This document shows positions 1-7,831 of a stretch of 64,000 nucleotides of DNA, in pieces. Position 1 is the stretch's first letter. Every line of letters starts with the position of its first letter. The notes beneath the pieces are model-generated. The model saw only the letters and a list, made by a program, of their open reading frames with translations, was not told the DNA's origin and made no database searches. The stretch is from Agromyces sp. H66 (GTDB lineage Bacteria > Actinomycetota > Actinomycetes > Actinomycetales > Microbacteriaceae). Location of the stretch: positions 310,001-374,000 of the forward strand of contig NZ_SJZG01000003.1 in NCBI RefSeq assembly GCF_004959775.1. The letters run 5' to 3'. A program made the translations under genes and the position numbers.

Positions 1-312
1 GTGCACGTGGGCCGCAGTCGCGCGCTGCTCCTCACCGGCACGGCCCTGCTCACGGGCGCGCTCGTCGCGGTCAGCGGGTCGATCGGGTTCGTCGGCCTCA
101 TCCTCCCGCACGCCGTGCGGTTCCTCGTCGGCGCCCGCCACCGCGCCCTGCTGCCGCTCTCGGCGCTCGCCGGCGCGCTCTTCCTCGTGTGGGCCGACAC
201 CGGCGCCCGCACCCTCTTCGACCCGCGGGAGCTGCCCGTCGGCATCCTCACCGCGCTCGTCGGCGGGCCGGTGTTCGCCGTCCTGATGCTCCGCAACCGG
301 AGGCTCGCATGA
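1..312 (+). CDS. FecCD-type iron-siderophore ABC permease, C-terminal part
   Basis: C-terminal 103 residues of a FecCD/BtuC-family inner-membrane permease that would move an iron chelate inward using the ATPase encoded next. The family's conserved stretch 'GFVGLILPHAVRFLVG' sits at about residues 29-44, and two further hydrophobic segments follow. FecCD permeases are normally about 330-350 residues, so the true start lies before the window and the GTG at base 1 is only the window edge. The end is RNRRLA followed by TGA at 310-312. That end is duplicated just downstream (see the 295-328 repeat). Family assignment is firm; the siderophore is unknown. Confidence 0.9.
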   Translation: MHVGRSRALLLTGTALLTGALVAVSGSIGFVGLILPHAVRFLVGARHRALLPLSALAGALFLVWADTGARTLFDPRELPVGILTALVGGPVFAVLMLRNRRLA

Positions 313-328
313 ACCGGAGGCTCGCATG
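295..328 (+). repeat. 17-bp tandem duplication across the stop/start junction
   Basis: The unit AACCGGAGGCTCGCATG occurs twice head to tail (295-311 and 312-328) with no mismatch. It carries the last permease codons, a ribosome-binding site (CCGGAGG) and an ATG. The first copy gives an ATGA overlap at 309-312 and the second an ATGA at 326-329. Together they create a six-codon ORF, MNRRLA, at 309-329 that links the permease stop to the ATPase start. Confidence 0.9.
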
Positions 329-1159
329 ACCGATGCCCTGCACGCCGACCGCGTGCGCTTCACCCGCGGACGCCGCCTCATCATCGACGACGTCGACTGC
401 ACCGTGCCGGGCGGTCGCGTCGGCGCCCTGCTCGGTCCGAACGGCGCCGGCAAGTCGACGCTGCTGCACCTCATCTCGGGCGTCGAACGAACGGATGCCG
501 GCACCGCGCGCCTCGGCGAACGCGACCTCGCCGCGCTCCGTCGACGCGACCGCGCCCGTGTCGTGGCGCTCGCCGAGCAGGAGGTGACGGATGCCCCGGG
601 CCTCCGCGTCGCGGAGGTCGTCGCGCTCGGGCGCACGCCCTACGTCGGCGCGTTCGCCGGGCCCGGCGAGCTCGATCGTGCCATCGTGCGCCGTTGCCTC
701 GAGGACACCGGACTCGTCGAGCTCGAAGGTCGCGAGTACGCGACCCTCTCGGGCGGAGAGCGCCAGCGCGTCAACCTCGCCCGTGCGCTCGCCCAGGAGC
801 CCGAGCTGCTGCTCCTCGACGAGCCGACCAACCACCTCGACGTGCACGCCCAGCTCACGATGCTGGGCCTCCTGCGCGAGCTCGCGCACGGCGGGCTCAC
901 GGTGCTCGCGGCGCTGCACGACCTCTCGCTCGCGGCCGGGTATGCCGACCACGTGGTCGTGCTCGCCGACGGGCGGGTCGTCGCCGCGGGCGAGCCCGGC
1001 GCGGTGCTCACACCCGAGCTGATCCGCCACGTGTGGGGCGTCGAGGCATCCGTGCTGGAGCATCCCGTCAGCGGCCGCCCGCTCATCGCCTACTCGGAGG
1101 TCGCGGCCGAGCGGATGTCGCGTGCGCACGCCGTCGCGGCGCTCGACGCCGAGGCGTAG
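326..1159 (+). CDS. ABC transporter ATP-binding protein, iron-siderophore/heme type
   Basis: A 277-residue FecE/HmuV-like ATPase that powers the permease encoded upstream. Walker A is GPNGAGKST (about residues 37-45), the signature is LSGGERQR, and Walker B is LLLLDEPTNHLD followed by the switch histidine in AALHDLS. Length is normal for the family. The ATG at 326 has CCGGAGG five bases upstream, in the second copy of the 17-bp duplication, so translation is probably coupled to the permease or to the six-codon ORF between them. Substrate specificity cannot be read from the ATPase. Confidence 0.95.
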   Translation: MTDALHADRVRFTRGRRLIIDDVDCTVPGGRVGALLGPNGAGKSTLLHLISGVERTDAGTARLGERDLAALRRRDRARVVALAEQEVTDAPGLRVAEVVALGRTPYVGAFAGPGELDRAIVRRCLEDTGLVELEGREYATLSGGERQRVNLARALAQEPELLLLDEPTNHLDVHAQLTMLGLLRELAHGGLTVLAALHDLSLAAGYADHVVVLADGRVVAAGEPGAVLTPELIRHVWGVEASVLEHPVSGRPLIAYSEVAAERMSRAHAVAALDAEA

Positions 1160-1169
1160 CCTTGGCGGC

Positions 1170-1658
1170 ATGGACGAGCTGACCGAGGCACGCCAGGCGC
1201 TGCTCGACTCGATCGCCGACGAGTTCCTGCACAACTCGCCGCGGGGTCGCCGGCTCCTGGCCGTCGAGAGCGAGACCGGCGAACGGGCCACGCGCTTCGC
1301 CGACGAGCTGGCCACCGTGCTGGGCGCCCACGAGCAGCACGCGGTGCGGGTCTCGCTCGGCGACGTCGACGAGCAGACGCTCCGGCACGACACCGTCGAG
1401 CCCTTCCGCGCCGGCAGGCTGCCCGGCGCGACCGACCCCGACACGGTGCTCGTGGTCGACGGGCGCCGGCTGCTGAACCTCGCCGTGCGCGGCATCTGGC
1501 ACTTCTCGGTGTGGGTGCTCGCGGGCGACGAACTGCCGCACGCGTCGGTGGACGTGATCGTCGACGCGACCGACGAGTCGGCGCCGAAGCGGTACTTCTA
1601 CGACCTGTGCCGGCTTCCGCCGAGTGTCGGCGAGCGCCCGGCCACGCAGGTCGGATAG
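1170..1658 (+). CDS. Uridine kinase-like protein with degenerate P-loop
   Basis: A 162-residue protein resembling the small actinobacterial nucleoside/uridine kinase-like P-loop family: the segment RFADELATVL after the first strand and VLVVDGRRLL at residues 93-102 fit that fold. The phosphate-binding loop is ruined: residues 32-41 read VESETGERAT where the family has a G-x-x-G-x-G-K-T/S pattern. Kinase activity is therefore doubtful, and a regulatory or dead role is possible. I chose ATG 1170 because GGCGG lies just before it; the open frame extends to 1122 but that part overlaps the ATPase gene. No operon partner is evident beyond the methyltransferase 10 bases downstream. Confidence 0.7.
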   Translation: MDELTEARQALLDSIADEFLHNSPRGRRLLAVESETGERATRFADELATVLGAHEQHAVRVSLGDVDEQTLRHDTVEPFRAGRLPGATDPDTVLVVDGRRLLNLAVRGIWHFSVWVLAGDELPHASVDVIVDATDESAPKRYFYDLCRLPPSVGERPATQVG

Positions 1659-1668
1659 TCTCCGCGCC

Positions 1669-2226
1669 ATGGCGTCGACGACGGTTCCCGCACGCGTCCG
1701 CTGGGCGGTCGAACATCTCGCACCGTCGCCCGGCGAGCGGGTGCTCGACATCGGCTCGGGAACGGGCGCATCGGTCGAGCTGCTCCTCGCGGCGCTCGAC
1801 GGCTCGGATGCCGCGGCCACGGGCCACCCGGCGGTGGTCGCGATCGACCGCTCGGCGAAAGCCGTCGACCGCATCCGGCGCCGCGTTCCGCAGGCGGTCG
1901 ACGCCGGCCGCGTCGACCTGCGCGTCGTCGACATCGCGGGACTCGACCCCGCGGTCGGACCGCTCGACGCGGCCGTCGCCGTCAACGTCAACGTCTTCTG
2001 GACCTCGGATGCCGCGCCCGAGCTCGCCGCGCTCGCCCGCGTGCTGGCGCCCGGCGGGCGGCTGCTCATCGCCTACGGCGACGGTCCTGCTCCCGGCATG
2101 GATCGGCGCCATCTCGACCGGGTCGAGGCATCCGTCACCGCCTCACCGTGGTTCGACGTGACCCGACGCCTCGACGGCGATCACGGGTCGGCGCTCGTCG
2201 CCGTCAGGACAGCACGTCCTTCGTGA
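1669..2226 (+). CDS. Class I SAM-dependent methyltransferase
   Basis: A 185-residue Rossmann methyltransferase. Motif I is VLDIGSGTGAS near residues 25-35, the acidic residue after strand 2 is in VVAIDRS, and ALARVLAPGGRLLIAYG is the usual post-motif III segment. Substrate is unknown. ATG 1669 is preferred over an upstream in-frame start at 1624 that lies inside the previous gene. Its last 23 bases overlap the end of the convergent ABC permease gene, so the two stop codons interleave. Confidence 0.85.
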   Translation: MASTTVPARVRWAVEHLAPSPGERVLDIGSGTGASVELLLAALDGSDAAATGHPAVVAIDRSAKAVDRIRRRVPQAVDAGRVDLRVVDIAGLDPAVGPLDAAVAVNVNVFWTSDAAPELAALARVLAPGGRLLIAYGDGPAPGMDRRHLDRVEASVTASPWFDVTRRLDGDHGSALVAVRTARPS

Positions 2227-3016
2227 GGAACCGGCCGATCGCGAGCGTGCCGAACACCAGGATGTAGCCGGCCTGCAGCACGGCGTTGTCGACGAACGAG
2301 TCCCACACGATCGGTTCGCGCATGAGATCGCCGAAGCCCAGCCAGTAGTGGGTGAAGAGCCACGGGTGCAGGGCCTCGAGTTGCGGCAGTGCGCCCATGA
2401 TCTGCGACACGACGGCGAGGATCGCGGTGGCCGCCATGGCGCCGACCGGCACGGTCGTGAGGGTCGAGAGGAACAGCCCGATCGCCGACATGCCGAGGAG
2501 CGACACCGTGACGTACCCGGCGATCGCGAGGAACCGCACGAGCGCCTCGCCGACGTCGACGGTGGCGCCCGAGAGCAGGGTGACCGGACCGACCGGGAAC
2601 AGCGCCCACCCGATGAGCGTGCCGACGATCACGACCGTGAGGGTTGCGGCCGCGCAGAAGGCGGCCGCGGCGAGGTACTTCACGACGAGCAGTCGGATGC
2701 GTCCGGCGGGCGCGATGAGCAGGTAGCGAAGGGTGCCGTGGCTCGCCTCGCCGGCGATCGAGTCGCCCGCCACGACGCCGATGGTGAGCGGCAGGAACAG
2801 CGGGATCGCCACGGTCATCGCGGTGACGCCGACGAACAGCCCGTTGCCGGCCACCTGGTCGAGGAACGCCGGACCGCGGCCCGGCGACGAACCGCCCGAG
2901 ATGCGGATCGCCACGGCGATGAGGATGGGGATGAGCCCGAGCGCGGCGAGCATCGCCCACGTGCGGCGCCGGCGGAACAACGTGAGCAGCTCCGAGCCGA
3001 GGAGGTCACTGGACAA
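2204..3016 (-). CDS. ABC-2 type transporter permease
   Basis: A 270-residue integral membrane protein with about six hydrophobic segments, starting LSSDLLGSELLTLFRRRRTW and containing the glycine- and leucine-rich helices typical of ABC-2 (DrrB/NatB-like) export permeases. It overlaps the ATPase gene by 11 bases. I place the start at TTG 3016 because GGGGAGGGG lies eight bases upstream; no ATG or GTG is available in frame near the conserved N-terminus. It should form an exporter with the ATPase at 3006-3968. The cargo may be a lipid or lipoprotein, given the LolA-like gene first in the operon; that is inference. Confidence 0.88.
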   Translation of the reverse strand: MSSDLLGSELLTLFRRRRTWAMLAALGLIPILIAVAIRISGGSSPGRGPAFLDQVAGNGLFVGVTAMTVAIPLFLPLTIGVVAGDSIAGEASHGTLRYLLIAPAGRIRLLVVKYLAAAAFCAAATLTVVIVGTLIGWALFPVGPVTLLSGATVDVGEALVRFLAIAGYVTVSLLGMSAIGLFLSTLTTVPVGAMAATAILAVVSQIMGALPQLEALHPWLFTHYWLGFGDLMREPIVWDSFVDNAVLQAGYILVFGTLAIGRFLTKDVLS

Positions 3017-3968
3017 CGTCGAACCCCTCCCCGGTGAGTTCCACGAACCGCTGCTCGAGGTTCGCGTGCAACGTCTCGAACCCGCGCACGCGCACGCCGC
3101 CCTCGACGAGGGCGGCCACGACCCGCTCGGGCGGCGTCGCGCCGAGGCGCGCGGTGACGGATGCCTCGGCCGCGGCATCCGGGCCCGAGGCCTCAGTGCC
3201 CGCGGCCTCCACTCCGAGCCCGAGCCCCGCCAGCACCTCGCGGGCCCGCGCGACGTCGGGCGTGCGCACGAGCACGCGCGTCTCGCCCTCGGCGCGGAAC
3301 TCGTCGAGCGTGCCCTGGGCCACGAGCCGGCCCGCGCTCATGACGCCGACGTGCGTGCACACCTGCTCGACCTCGGCGAGCAGGTGGCTCGACACGAACA
3401 CGGTGGTGCCGTCGTCGGCGAACGACCGGATGAGCGCGCGCACCTCGCGCGTGCCCTGCGGGTCGAGGCCGTTCGTCGGCTCGTCGAGCACGAGCAGCTC
3501 GCGAGGCGTGAGCAGCGCGTTCGCGAGGCCGAGCCGCTGCTTCATGCCGAGCGAGTACGCGTGCACCTTCTTGCGAGCGGCGTGCGAGAGCCCGACCCGG
3601 TCGAGCGCCTCGGCGACGCGCGCCGAGCGGGTGCGACGCGACGCCCACCGATCGGCCGCGTCGAAGCGGCGGAGGTTCGCCTCGCCCGAGAGGTAGGGCG
3701 AGAACGCCGGACCCTCCACGAGTGCCCCGACGCGGGGCAGCACGGTGTCGACGTGCCGTGGCATCTCGGCGCCGAGCACGCGCGCGTCGCCCGCCGTCGC
3801 CGCGACGAGGCCGAGCAGCATCCGGATCGTCGTCGTCTTTCCCGAGCCGTTCGGGCCCAGGAACCCGAAGACCGAGCCGCGCGGCACCGCGAGGCCGAGC
3901 CCGTCGACGGCGAGCTGCGAACGGAAGCGCTTGGTGAGGTCGTGCGTCTCGATCGCGAGCTCGGCCAC
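3006..3968 (-). CDS. ABC exporter ATP-binding protein
   Basis: A 320-residue ATPase of the CcmA/DrrA type. Walker A is GPNGSGKTTT (about residues 39-48), the signature is the LSGGQ variant YSLGMKQRLG, and Walker B is LLVLDEPTNGLDP. A long C-terminal domain follows, as in multidrug and ABC-2 exporters. Gene order on the reverse strand is LolA-like protein, this ATPase, then permease, with an 11-base gap before and an 11-base overlap after, which points to one transcript. Confidence 0.93.
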   Translation of the reverse strand: MAELAIETHDLTKRFRSQLAVDGLGLAVPRGSVFGFLGPNGSGKTTTIRMLLGLVAATAGDARVLGAEMPRHVDTVLPRVGALVEGPAFSPYLSGEANLRRFDAADRWASRRTRSARVAEALDRVGLSHAARKKVHAYSLGMKQRLGLANALLTPRELLVLDEPTNGLDPQGTREVRALIRSFADDGTTVFVSSHLLAEVEQVCTHVGVMSAGRLVAQGTLDEFRAEGETRVLVRTPDVARAREVLAGLGLGVEAAGTEASGPDAAAEASVTARLGATPPERVVAALVEGGVRVRGFETLHANLEQRFVELTGEGFDVVQ

Positions 3969-3979
3969 CGCAGCGCCCG

Positions 3980-5212
3980 TCAGCGACCGGCGACGTCGAG
4001 CAGGTGGTCGACGGTCACGGCGCCGGCGAGCACGCGGCCGTCGTCGGTGAGGAGCACGGTCACGAGCGAGGTCGAGAGCACGCGTCCGCCGTCGACCCGC
4101 TGCGTGAGGGCGTCGAGCATGGCGGATGCCTCGGCGTCGAGTCCGGCCGCGGTGCCGTCGCCCGCGGGCAGTTCGACCACGGTCGTCCAGCCCTCGCCGT
4201 GCACGACCGGCTGCGGCATCCCGTCGCCCGTCGCCCCTGCCTCGGCCTTCCGCTGCTCGAGCTCGGCGAGGGTCGGCGCGGTCACGACGTGCTCGGTGAC
4301 CTCGGTGCCCTCGGGCGGCGTGAAGTCGAACACCGACGCGTCGGGCGCCTCGAACGAGACCTCGGTGAAGGCGACGCGGAATGCGGGCTCGCTCGCGCCG
4401 CGGGCGGTGACGGAAGCCGCGAGCGCCGCGCCCGTCTCCCCATCGATCGCGATGGCGATCTCGCCGACGAGCGTCTCGGCGTCGCGGGGCTCGAGCACGA
4501 GCTCGTACGCCTCGCGGCCGGCGACCCGCGCGTCGGTGCCGACGGAGACCTCGGTGGTCTCGTCGAGCTTCGCGAGCGCCCGGTCGAGCATCTCCTCGGG
4601 CGTGGGCATCGGCTCGCCGGCCTCGGCCTCGAACTGCTCGCGCAACTGGTCGGCGCGCGCCTCGGCGTCGGCGCCGTGGGTCGCCTCGAGCTCCTGCTCG
4701 AGCGCCTCGAACGAGGCCTCGTCGACCGTCACGTGGGTCGCCGCTTGCTCACGGGAGTCGTAGACCCACGCGCCGTCGTCGCTCACGTAGACGTCGCGCT
4801 CGGCGAGCCGGTCGAGCACCTGCAGGCGCGCGTCGTGCCCGTCGACGTAGACGCGCGCGGTGTGGGTGCCGGTGGCGAGCGAGATGAGGTCGTCGAGGTC
4901 GGTGGCGGATGCCTCGGCGTCGGCGGAACCGTCGCTGTCACCCTCGCCCGAGCCGCCGCCCATGGCGCCGCTGAGCCCGGAGAGGTCGGGGAGTCCCAGT
5001 TCGGAGGTCTGCTCGATCGTGCCCGAGAGCGCGTCGACCTCGCTCGACGCGGCGAGTTCCAGGAGTTCGGCGGGCGTCAGGTCGGGGAGGTCGACCGCGG
5101 CATTCGCCTGCATCGGCACGAGCACGACGCCGACGCCGATCGCGATCGGTGCGGCGATGGCGGGAATCCAGCGGGTGAACCGGCGGGACGCCCCGGTGTC
5201 ATGGGCGCGCAT
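3980..5212 (-). CDS. LolA-like exported protein (DUF2092-type)
   Basis: A 410-residue protein with a hydrophobic N-terminal segment (residues 16-38, ending MQANAAVD), so probably exported or anchored. It contains an incomplete beta-barrel-like domain of the LolA/DUF2092 kind often annotated in actinobacteria as an outer membrane lipoprotein carrier homologue. A Gly/Ser/Asp-rich linker lies near residues 80-105. High-GC Gram-positives lack the classical Lol pathway, so a role in handling lipoproteins or lipids with the ABC-2 exporter encoded next is inferred. It is the first gene of the reverse-strand operon. Confidence 0.75.
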   Translation of the reverse strand: MRAHDTGASRRFTRWIPAIAAPIAIGVGVVLVPMQANAAVDLPDLTPAELLELAASSEVDALSGTIEQTSELGLPDLSGLSGAMGGGSGEGDSDGSADAEASATDLDDLISLATGTHTARVYVDGHDARLQVLDRLAERDVYVSDDGAWVYDSREQAATHVTVDEASFEALEQELEATHGADAEARADQLREQFEAEAGEPMPTPEEMLDRALAKLDETTEVSVGTDARVAGREAYELVLEPRDAETLVGEIAIAIDGETGAALAASVTARGASEPAFRVAFTEVSFEAPDASVFDFTPPEGTEVTEHVVTAPTLAELEQRKAEAGATGDGMPQPVVHGEGWTTVVELPAGDGTAAGLDAEASAMLDALTQRVDGGRVLSTSLVTVLLTDDGRVLAGAVTVDHLLDVAGR

Positions 5213-5278
5213 GTATTCAGGCTACGCCCGCCCGCGGCATCCGGTGCCGGAACGTGGCGAACACTCAGGATGGCGCGC

Positions 5279-5346
5279 CGAGCGCGTGCAGATCCGACCA
5301 GCGCGCATGCGGACGCAATTGCGCCCGACGGATCTGCACGCGCTCG
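5279..5346. repeat. 68-bp hairpin repeat, copy 1
   Basis: Perfect 18-bp terminal inverted arms (5279-5296 and 5329-5346, arm CGAGCGCGTGCAGATCCG) around a partly paired middle. It matches a second copy at 8356-8423 at 63 of 68 positions by my count. This copy lies between two divergent genes, so it is not a terminator here. It behaves like a REP- or MITE-like dispersed palindromic element. Confidence 0.85.
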
Positions 5347-5440
5347 GGTCACGGGGGCGGCGTCAGCGCCCATTGCCTCCGGACGGACGGCGGGTCTAGG
5401 GTGGGCGACATCGTCCGTTGTACCCAGTTCGGGGGTCCTC

Positions 5441-7288
5441 ATGGCCAACGTCGTCCACCGTCGCTCCGCCCTTCGCAGGGCGGGCATCGCCCTCGCCGCC
5501 ACGGTGTCACTCGCGGCCGCCGCCGTGGTCGCACCCGCATCGGCGCTGCCCACAGCCGCGCCGGGATCGGCAGGAGCGGTCACGGCCGGTCGCCCCGCGC
5601 CACCCGCGCCGTCGACCTCGACCGGCTACGGCGGTGCCGTGTCGTCCGTCGACGCGGAGGCCAGTCGCATCGGCCTCGAGGTGCTCCGCGACGGCGGCAA
5701 CGCGGCGGACGCCGCCGTCGCCACGGCCGCGGCGCTCGGGGTCACCGAGCCGTACAGCGCCGGCATCGGCGGCGGCGGGTACTTCGTGTACTTCGACGCC
5801 GCGACCGGCGAGATCACCACGATCGACGGCCGCGAGACCGCGCCGGCCGCGATGGAGAGCGACGCGTTCCTCGACCCGGCGACGGGGCAGCCGTACTCGT
5901 TCCGCGACGCGGTGTCGTCGGGCCTGTCGGTCGGCGTGCCCGGCACGCTCGCGACGTGGGAGGCGGCGCTCGACGAGTTCGGCACCGAGTCGCTGAAGGA
6001 GATGCTGAAGCCGGCGACCCTCCTCGCGACCCGCGGCTTCCGCGTCGACGAGACGTTCCGCGCCCAGACGCTCGCCAACAAGGACCGCTTCGCCCAGTTC
6101 CCCGACACGGCGGAGCTCTTCCTTCCCGATGGCGACGCCCCCGTGGTCGGCACCACGTTCAAGAACCTCGACCTCGCGAAGACGCTGCGGCAGATCGCGC
6201 TGAAGGGCACCGACATGTTCTACGGTGGACCGATCGCCGACGAGATCGCGGCCGTCGTGCAGGATCCGATCACGGTCGACGGCGCCACGCTGCCGGCCTA
6301 CCCAGGGTTCATGGCCGCCGACGACGTCGCCGACTACGAGGTGATCCTCCAGGATCCGACGCACGTGGAGTATCGCGGCCTCGACGTCTACGGCATGGCG
6401 CCGTCGTCGTCGGGCGGCACGACGGTGGGCGAGTCGCTGAACATCCTCGAGAGCTTCGAGCCGTCGGCGGATGACCCGGGGCAGGCGCTGCACCTCTACT
6501 TCGAGGCCACCGCACACGCGTTCGCCGACCGCAACGCCTACGTCGGCGACCCCGCGTTCGTCGACGTGCCGACCGAGACGCTGCTCAGCCAGGAGTTCGC
6601 CGACGCCCGGGCGTGCGAGATCGACCCCGAGCAGGCGTCGCCGCGACCCGTGTCGCCGGGCGACCTGAGCGCGACCGGATGCGTCGCGGCCGCGGCATCC
6701 GACCGCTCCGACCTCGAGGGACCGTCGACGACGCACCTCTCGGTCGTCGACCAGTGGGGCAACGCCGTCGCGTACACGCTCACCATCGAGCAGACCGGCG
6801 GCTCGGGCATGACCGTGCCGGGCCGGGGCTTCCTGCTCAACAACGAGCTGACCGACTTCAGCTTCGTGCCGAACCCGGATGACCCGAACATCGTGGAGCC
6901 CGGCAAGCGCCCGCGTTCCTCGATGTCGCCGACGATCGTGCTCGACGGCGGCGAGGTGCGGTACGTGCTCGGCTCGCCCGGCGGCTCGACGATCATCACG
7001 ACCGTGGTGCAGATCCTGTTGAACCGCATCGACCTCGGGATGACGCTGCCCGAGGCCGTGGCGGCGCCCCGCGCGACGCAGCGGAACACCGTGGCCACGC
7101 TCGCCGAGGCCGCGTTCATCGCGGAGTACGAGGACGACCTCGCACCCTACGGGCAGGGACTCGCCCCGACCGGCGAGATCGGCGCCGCGGCAGCCATCGA
7201 GGTGGACGCCGACGGGCTCATGACGGCCGCCGCCGAGCCCGAGCGTCGCGGCGGCGGGACGGGGCTGGTGGTCGACCCGTCCGAGTGA
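5441..7288 (+). CDS. ggt: Gamma-glutamyltransferase, secreted
   Basis: A 615-residue gamma-glutamyltransferase precursor that hydrolyses or transfers the gamma-glutamyl group of glutathione-like peptides outside the cytoplasm. A Sec signal peptide spans about residues 1-36 (ends PASALP). The nucleophile Thr that begins the small subunit is T430 in STTHLSVVD, where the precursor self-cleaves. The substrate glycine loop appears as GSPGGSTI, and the large-subunit stretch DGGNAADAAVA is present. The open frame runs far upstream to 4004, but homology starts after ATG 5441, which follows GGGGGTCCTC. It stands alone; a strong hairpin follows. Confidence 0.95.
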   Translation: MANVVHRRSALRRAGIALAATVSLAAAAVVAPASALPTAAPGSAGAVTAGRPAPPAPSTSTGYGGAVSSVDAEASRIGLEVLRDGGNAADAAVATAAALGVTEPYSAGIGGGGYFVYFDAATGEITTIDGRETAPAAMESDAFLDPATGQPYSFRDAVSSGLSVGVPGTLATWEAALDEFGTESLKEMLKPATLLATRGFRVDETFRAQTLANKDRFAQFPDTAELFLPDGDAPVVGTTFKNLDLAKTLRQIALKGTDMFYGGPIADEIAAVVQDPITVDGATLPAYPGFMAADDVADYEVILQDPTHVEYRGLDVYGMAPSSSGGTTVGESLNILESFEPSADDPGQALHLYFEATAHAFADRNAYVGDPAFVDVPTETLLSQEFADARACEIDPEQASPRPVSPGDLSATGCVAAAASDRSDLEGPSTTHLSVVDQWGNAVAYTLTIEQTGGSGMTVPGRGFLLNNELTDFSFVPNPDDPNIVEPGKRPRSSMSPTIVLDGGEVRYVLGSPGGSTIITTVVQILLNRIDLGMTLPEAVAAPRATQRNTVATLAEAAFIAEYEDDLAPYGQGLAPTGEIGAAAAIEVDADGLMTAAAEPERRGGGTGLVVDPSE

Positions 7289-7302
7289 CGGGCGTCGCAG
7301 AA

Positions 7303-7350
7303 GTCGCAGTCGTGCAGGTTCGGCGGGCCCGAACGCTGCACGACTGCGAC
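7303..7350. terminator. Bidirectional hairpin terminator
   Basis: Perfect 14-bp arms GTCGCAGTCGTGCA (7303-7316) and its complement (7337-7350) enclose a second perfect 6-bp stem GTTCGG/CCGAAC (7318-7323 with 7329-7334). It sits between the convergent ends of ggt and the SnoaL-like gene. There is no T-tract, as is common in this group. Confidence 0.75.
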
Positions 7351-7373
7351 CCCTGGCGTCGATGTGCGCCCGA

Positions 7374-7781
7374 TCAGGCGTCGACTGCCCCGAACGGCTC
7401 GTAGCAGTCGTAGGAGCGCAGCCGAAGCACCCGCCCGTCGTGGAACTCGTAGAACTGGGCGATGTGGGCGGTGAGCTCCGAGCCCGCGGGCAGGCCAGGC
7501 AGGTCGGCGGCCGTGCGGGCGCGCCAGGTCAGGCGCACGGCCGCGGCATCGCCGTCTTCGAGGAACTCATGCATCTCGTACGCCTGCGACGCGAGGATCC
7601 GCGCGCCGACCTCGGCGCCGTCGAGGACCCCCTTCAGTCCGCGGGAGCCGCCGGTCGGGTTCATGACGCTCGGGTACTCGACCTGTTCCGCGTCGGGATC
7701 GAAGTACTCGGCGAGCGCGGGGCCGCGCTCGCCCCGCTCGATCGCCGACATGAGTCCACGCACGAGTGATTGGTTCGACAT
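7374..7781 (-). CDS. SnoaL/NTF2-like protein
   Basis: A 135-residue single-domain protein of the SnoaL-like NTF2 superfamily: N-terminal helices, then the pattern YFDPDAEQVEYPS, and a C-terminal strand set with HIAQFYEFHDGRVLRL. These fold into a small cone-shaped barrel used as an isomerase, cyclase or ligand-binding protein; the substrate is unknown. It is transcribed divergently from the MarR gene and its start codon lies at the probable transcription start, so its mRNA may be leaderless. The MarR protein is the obvious candidate regulator. Confidence 0.85.
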   Translation of the reverse strand: MSNQSLVRGLMSAIERGERGPALAEYFDPDAEQVEYPSVMNPTGGSRGLKGVLDGAEVGARILASQAYEMHEFLEDGDAAAVRLTWRARTAADLPGLPAGSELTAHIAQFYEFHDGRVLRLRSYDCYEPFGAVDA

Positions 7782-7786
7782 GCCGA

Positions 7787-7816
7787 CAACCTATGTTGCA
7801 CAACCATGGTTGTCAA
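7787..7816. promoter_or_regulatory. MarR operator and SnoaL-gene promoter
   Basis: A perfect 14-bp palindrome ACAACCATGGTTGT lies at 7800-7813, with a looser CAAC-N4-GTTG copy at 7787-7798. On the reverse strand TTGACA (7816-7811), a 17-bp spacer and TAGGTT (7793-7788) form a promoter whose start would fall at about 7781, the A of the SnoaL-like ATG. The palindrome fills the spacer, so MarR binding should block this promoter. Confidence 0.75.
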
Positions 7817-7831
7817 GTGTGGAATGACTGG

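Noticed and set aside
4004-5440. In-frame extension that would make ggt a 1094-residue protein
   Set aside because: It is antisense to the LolA-like gene, has no family pattern, and a clear signal peptide begins at ATG 5441. Long open frames are expected at this GC content.
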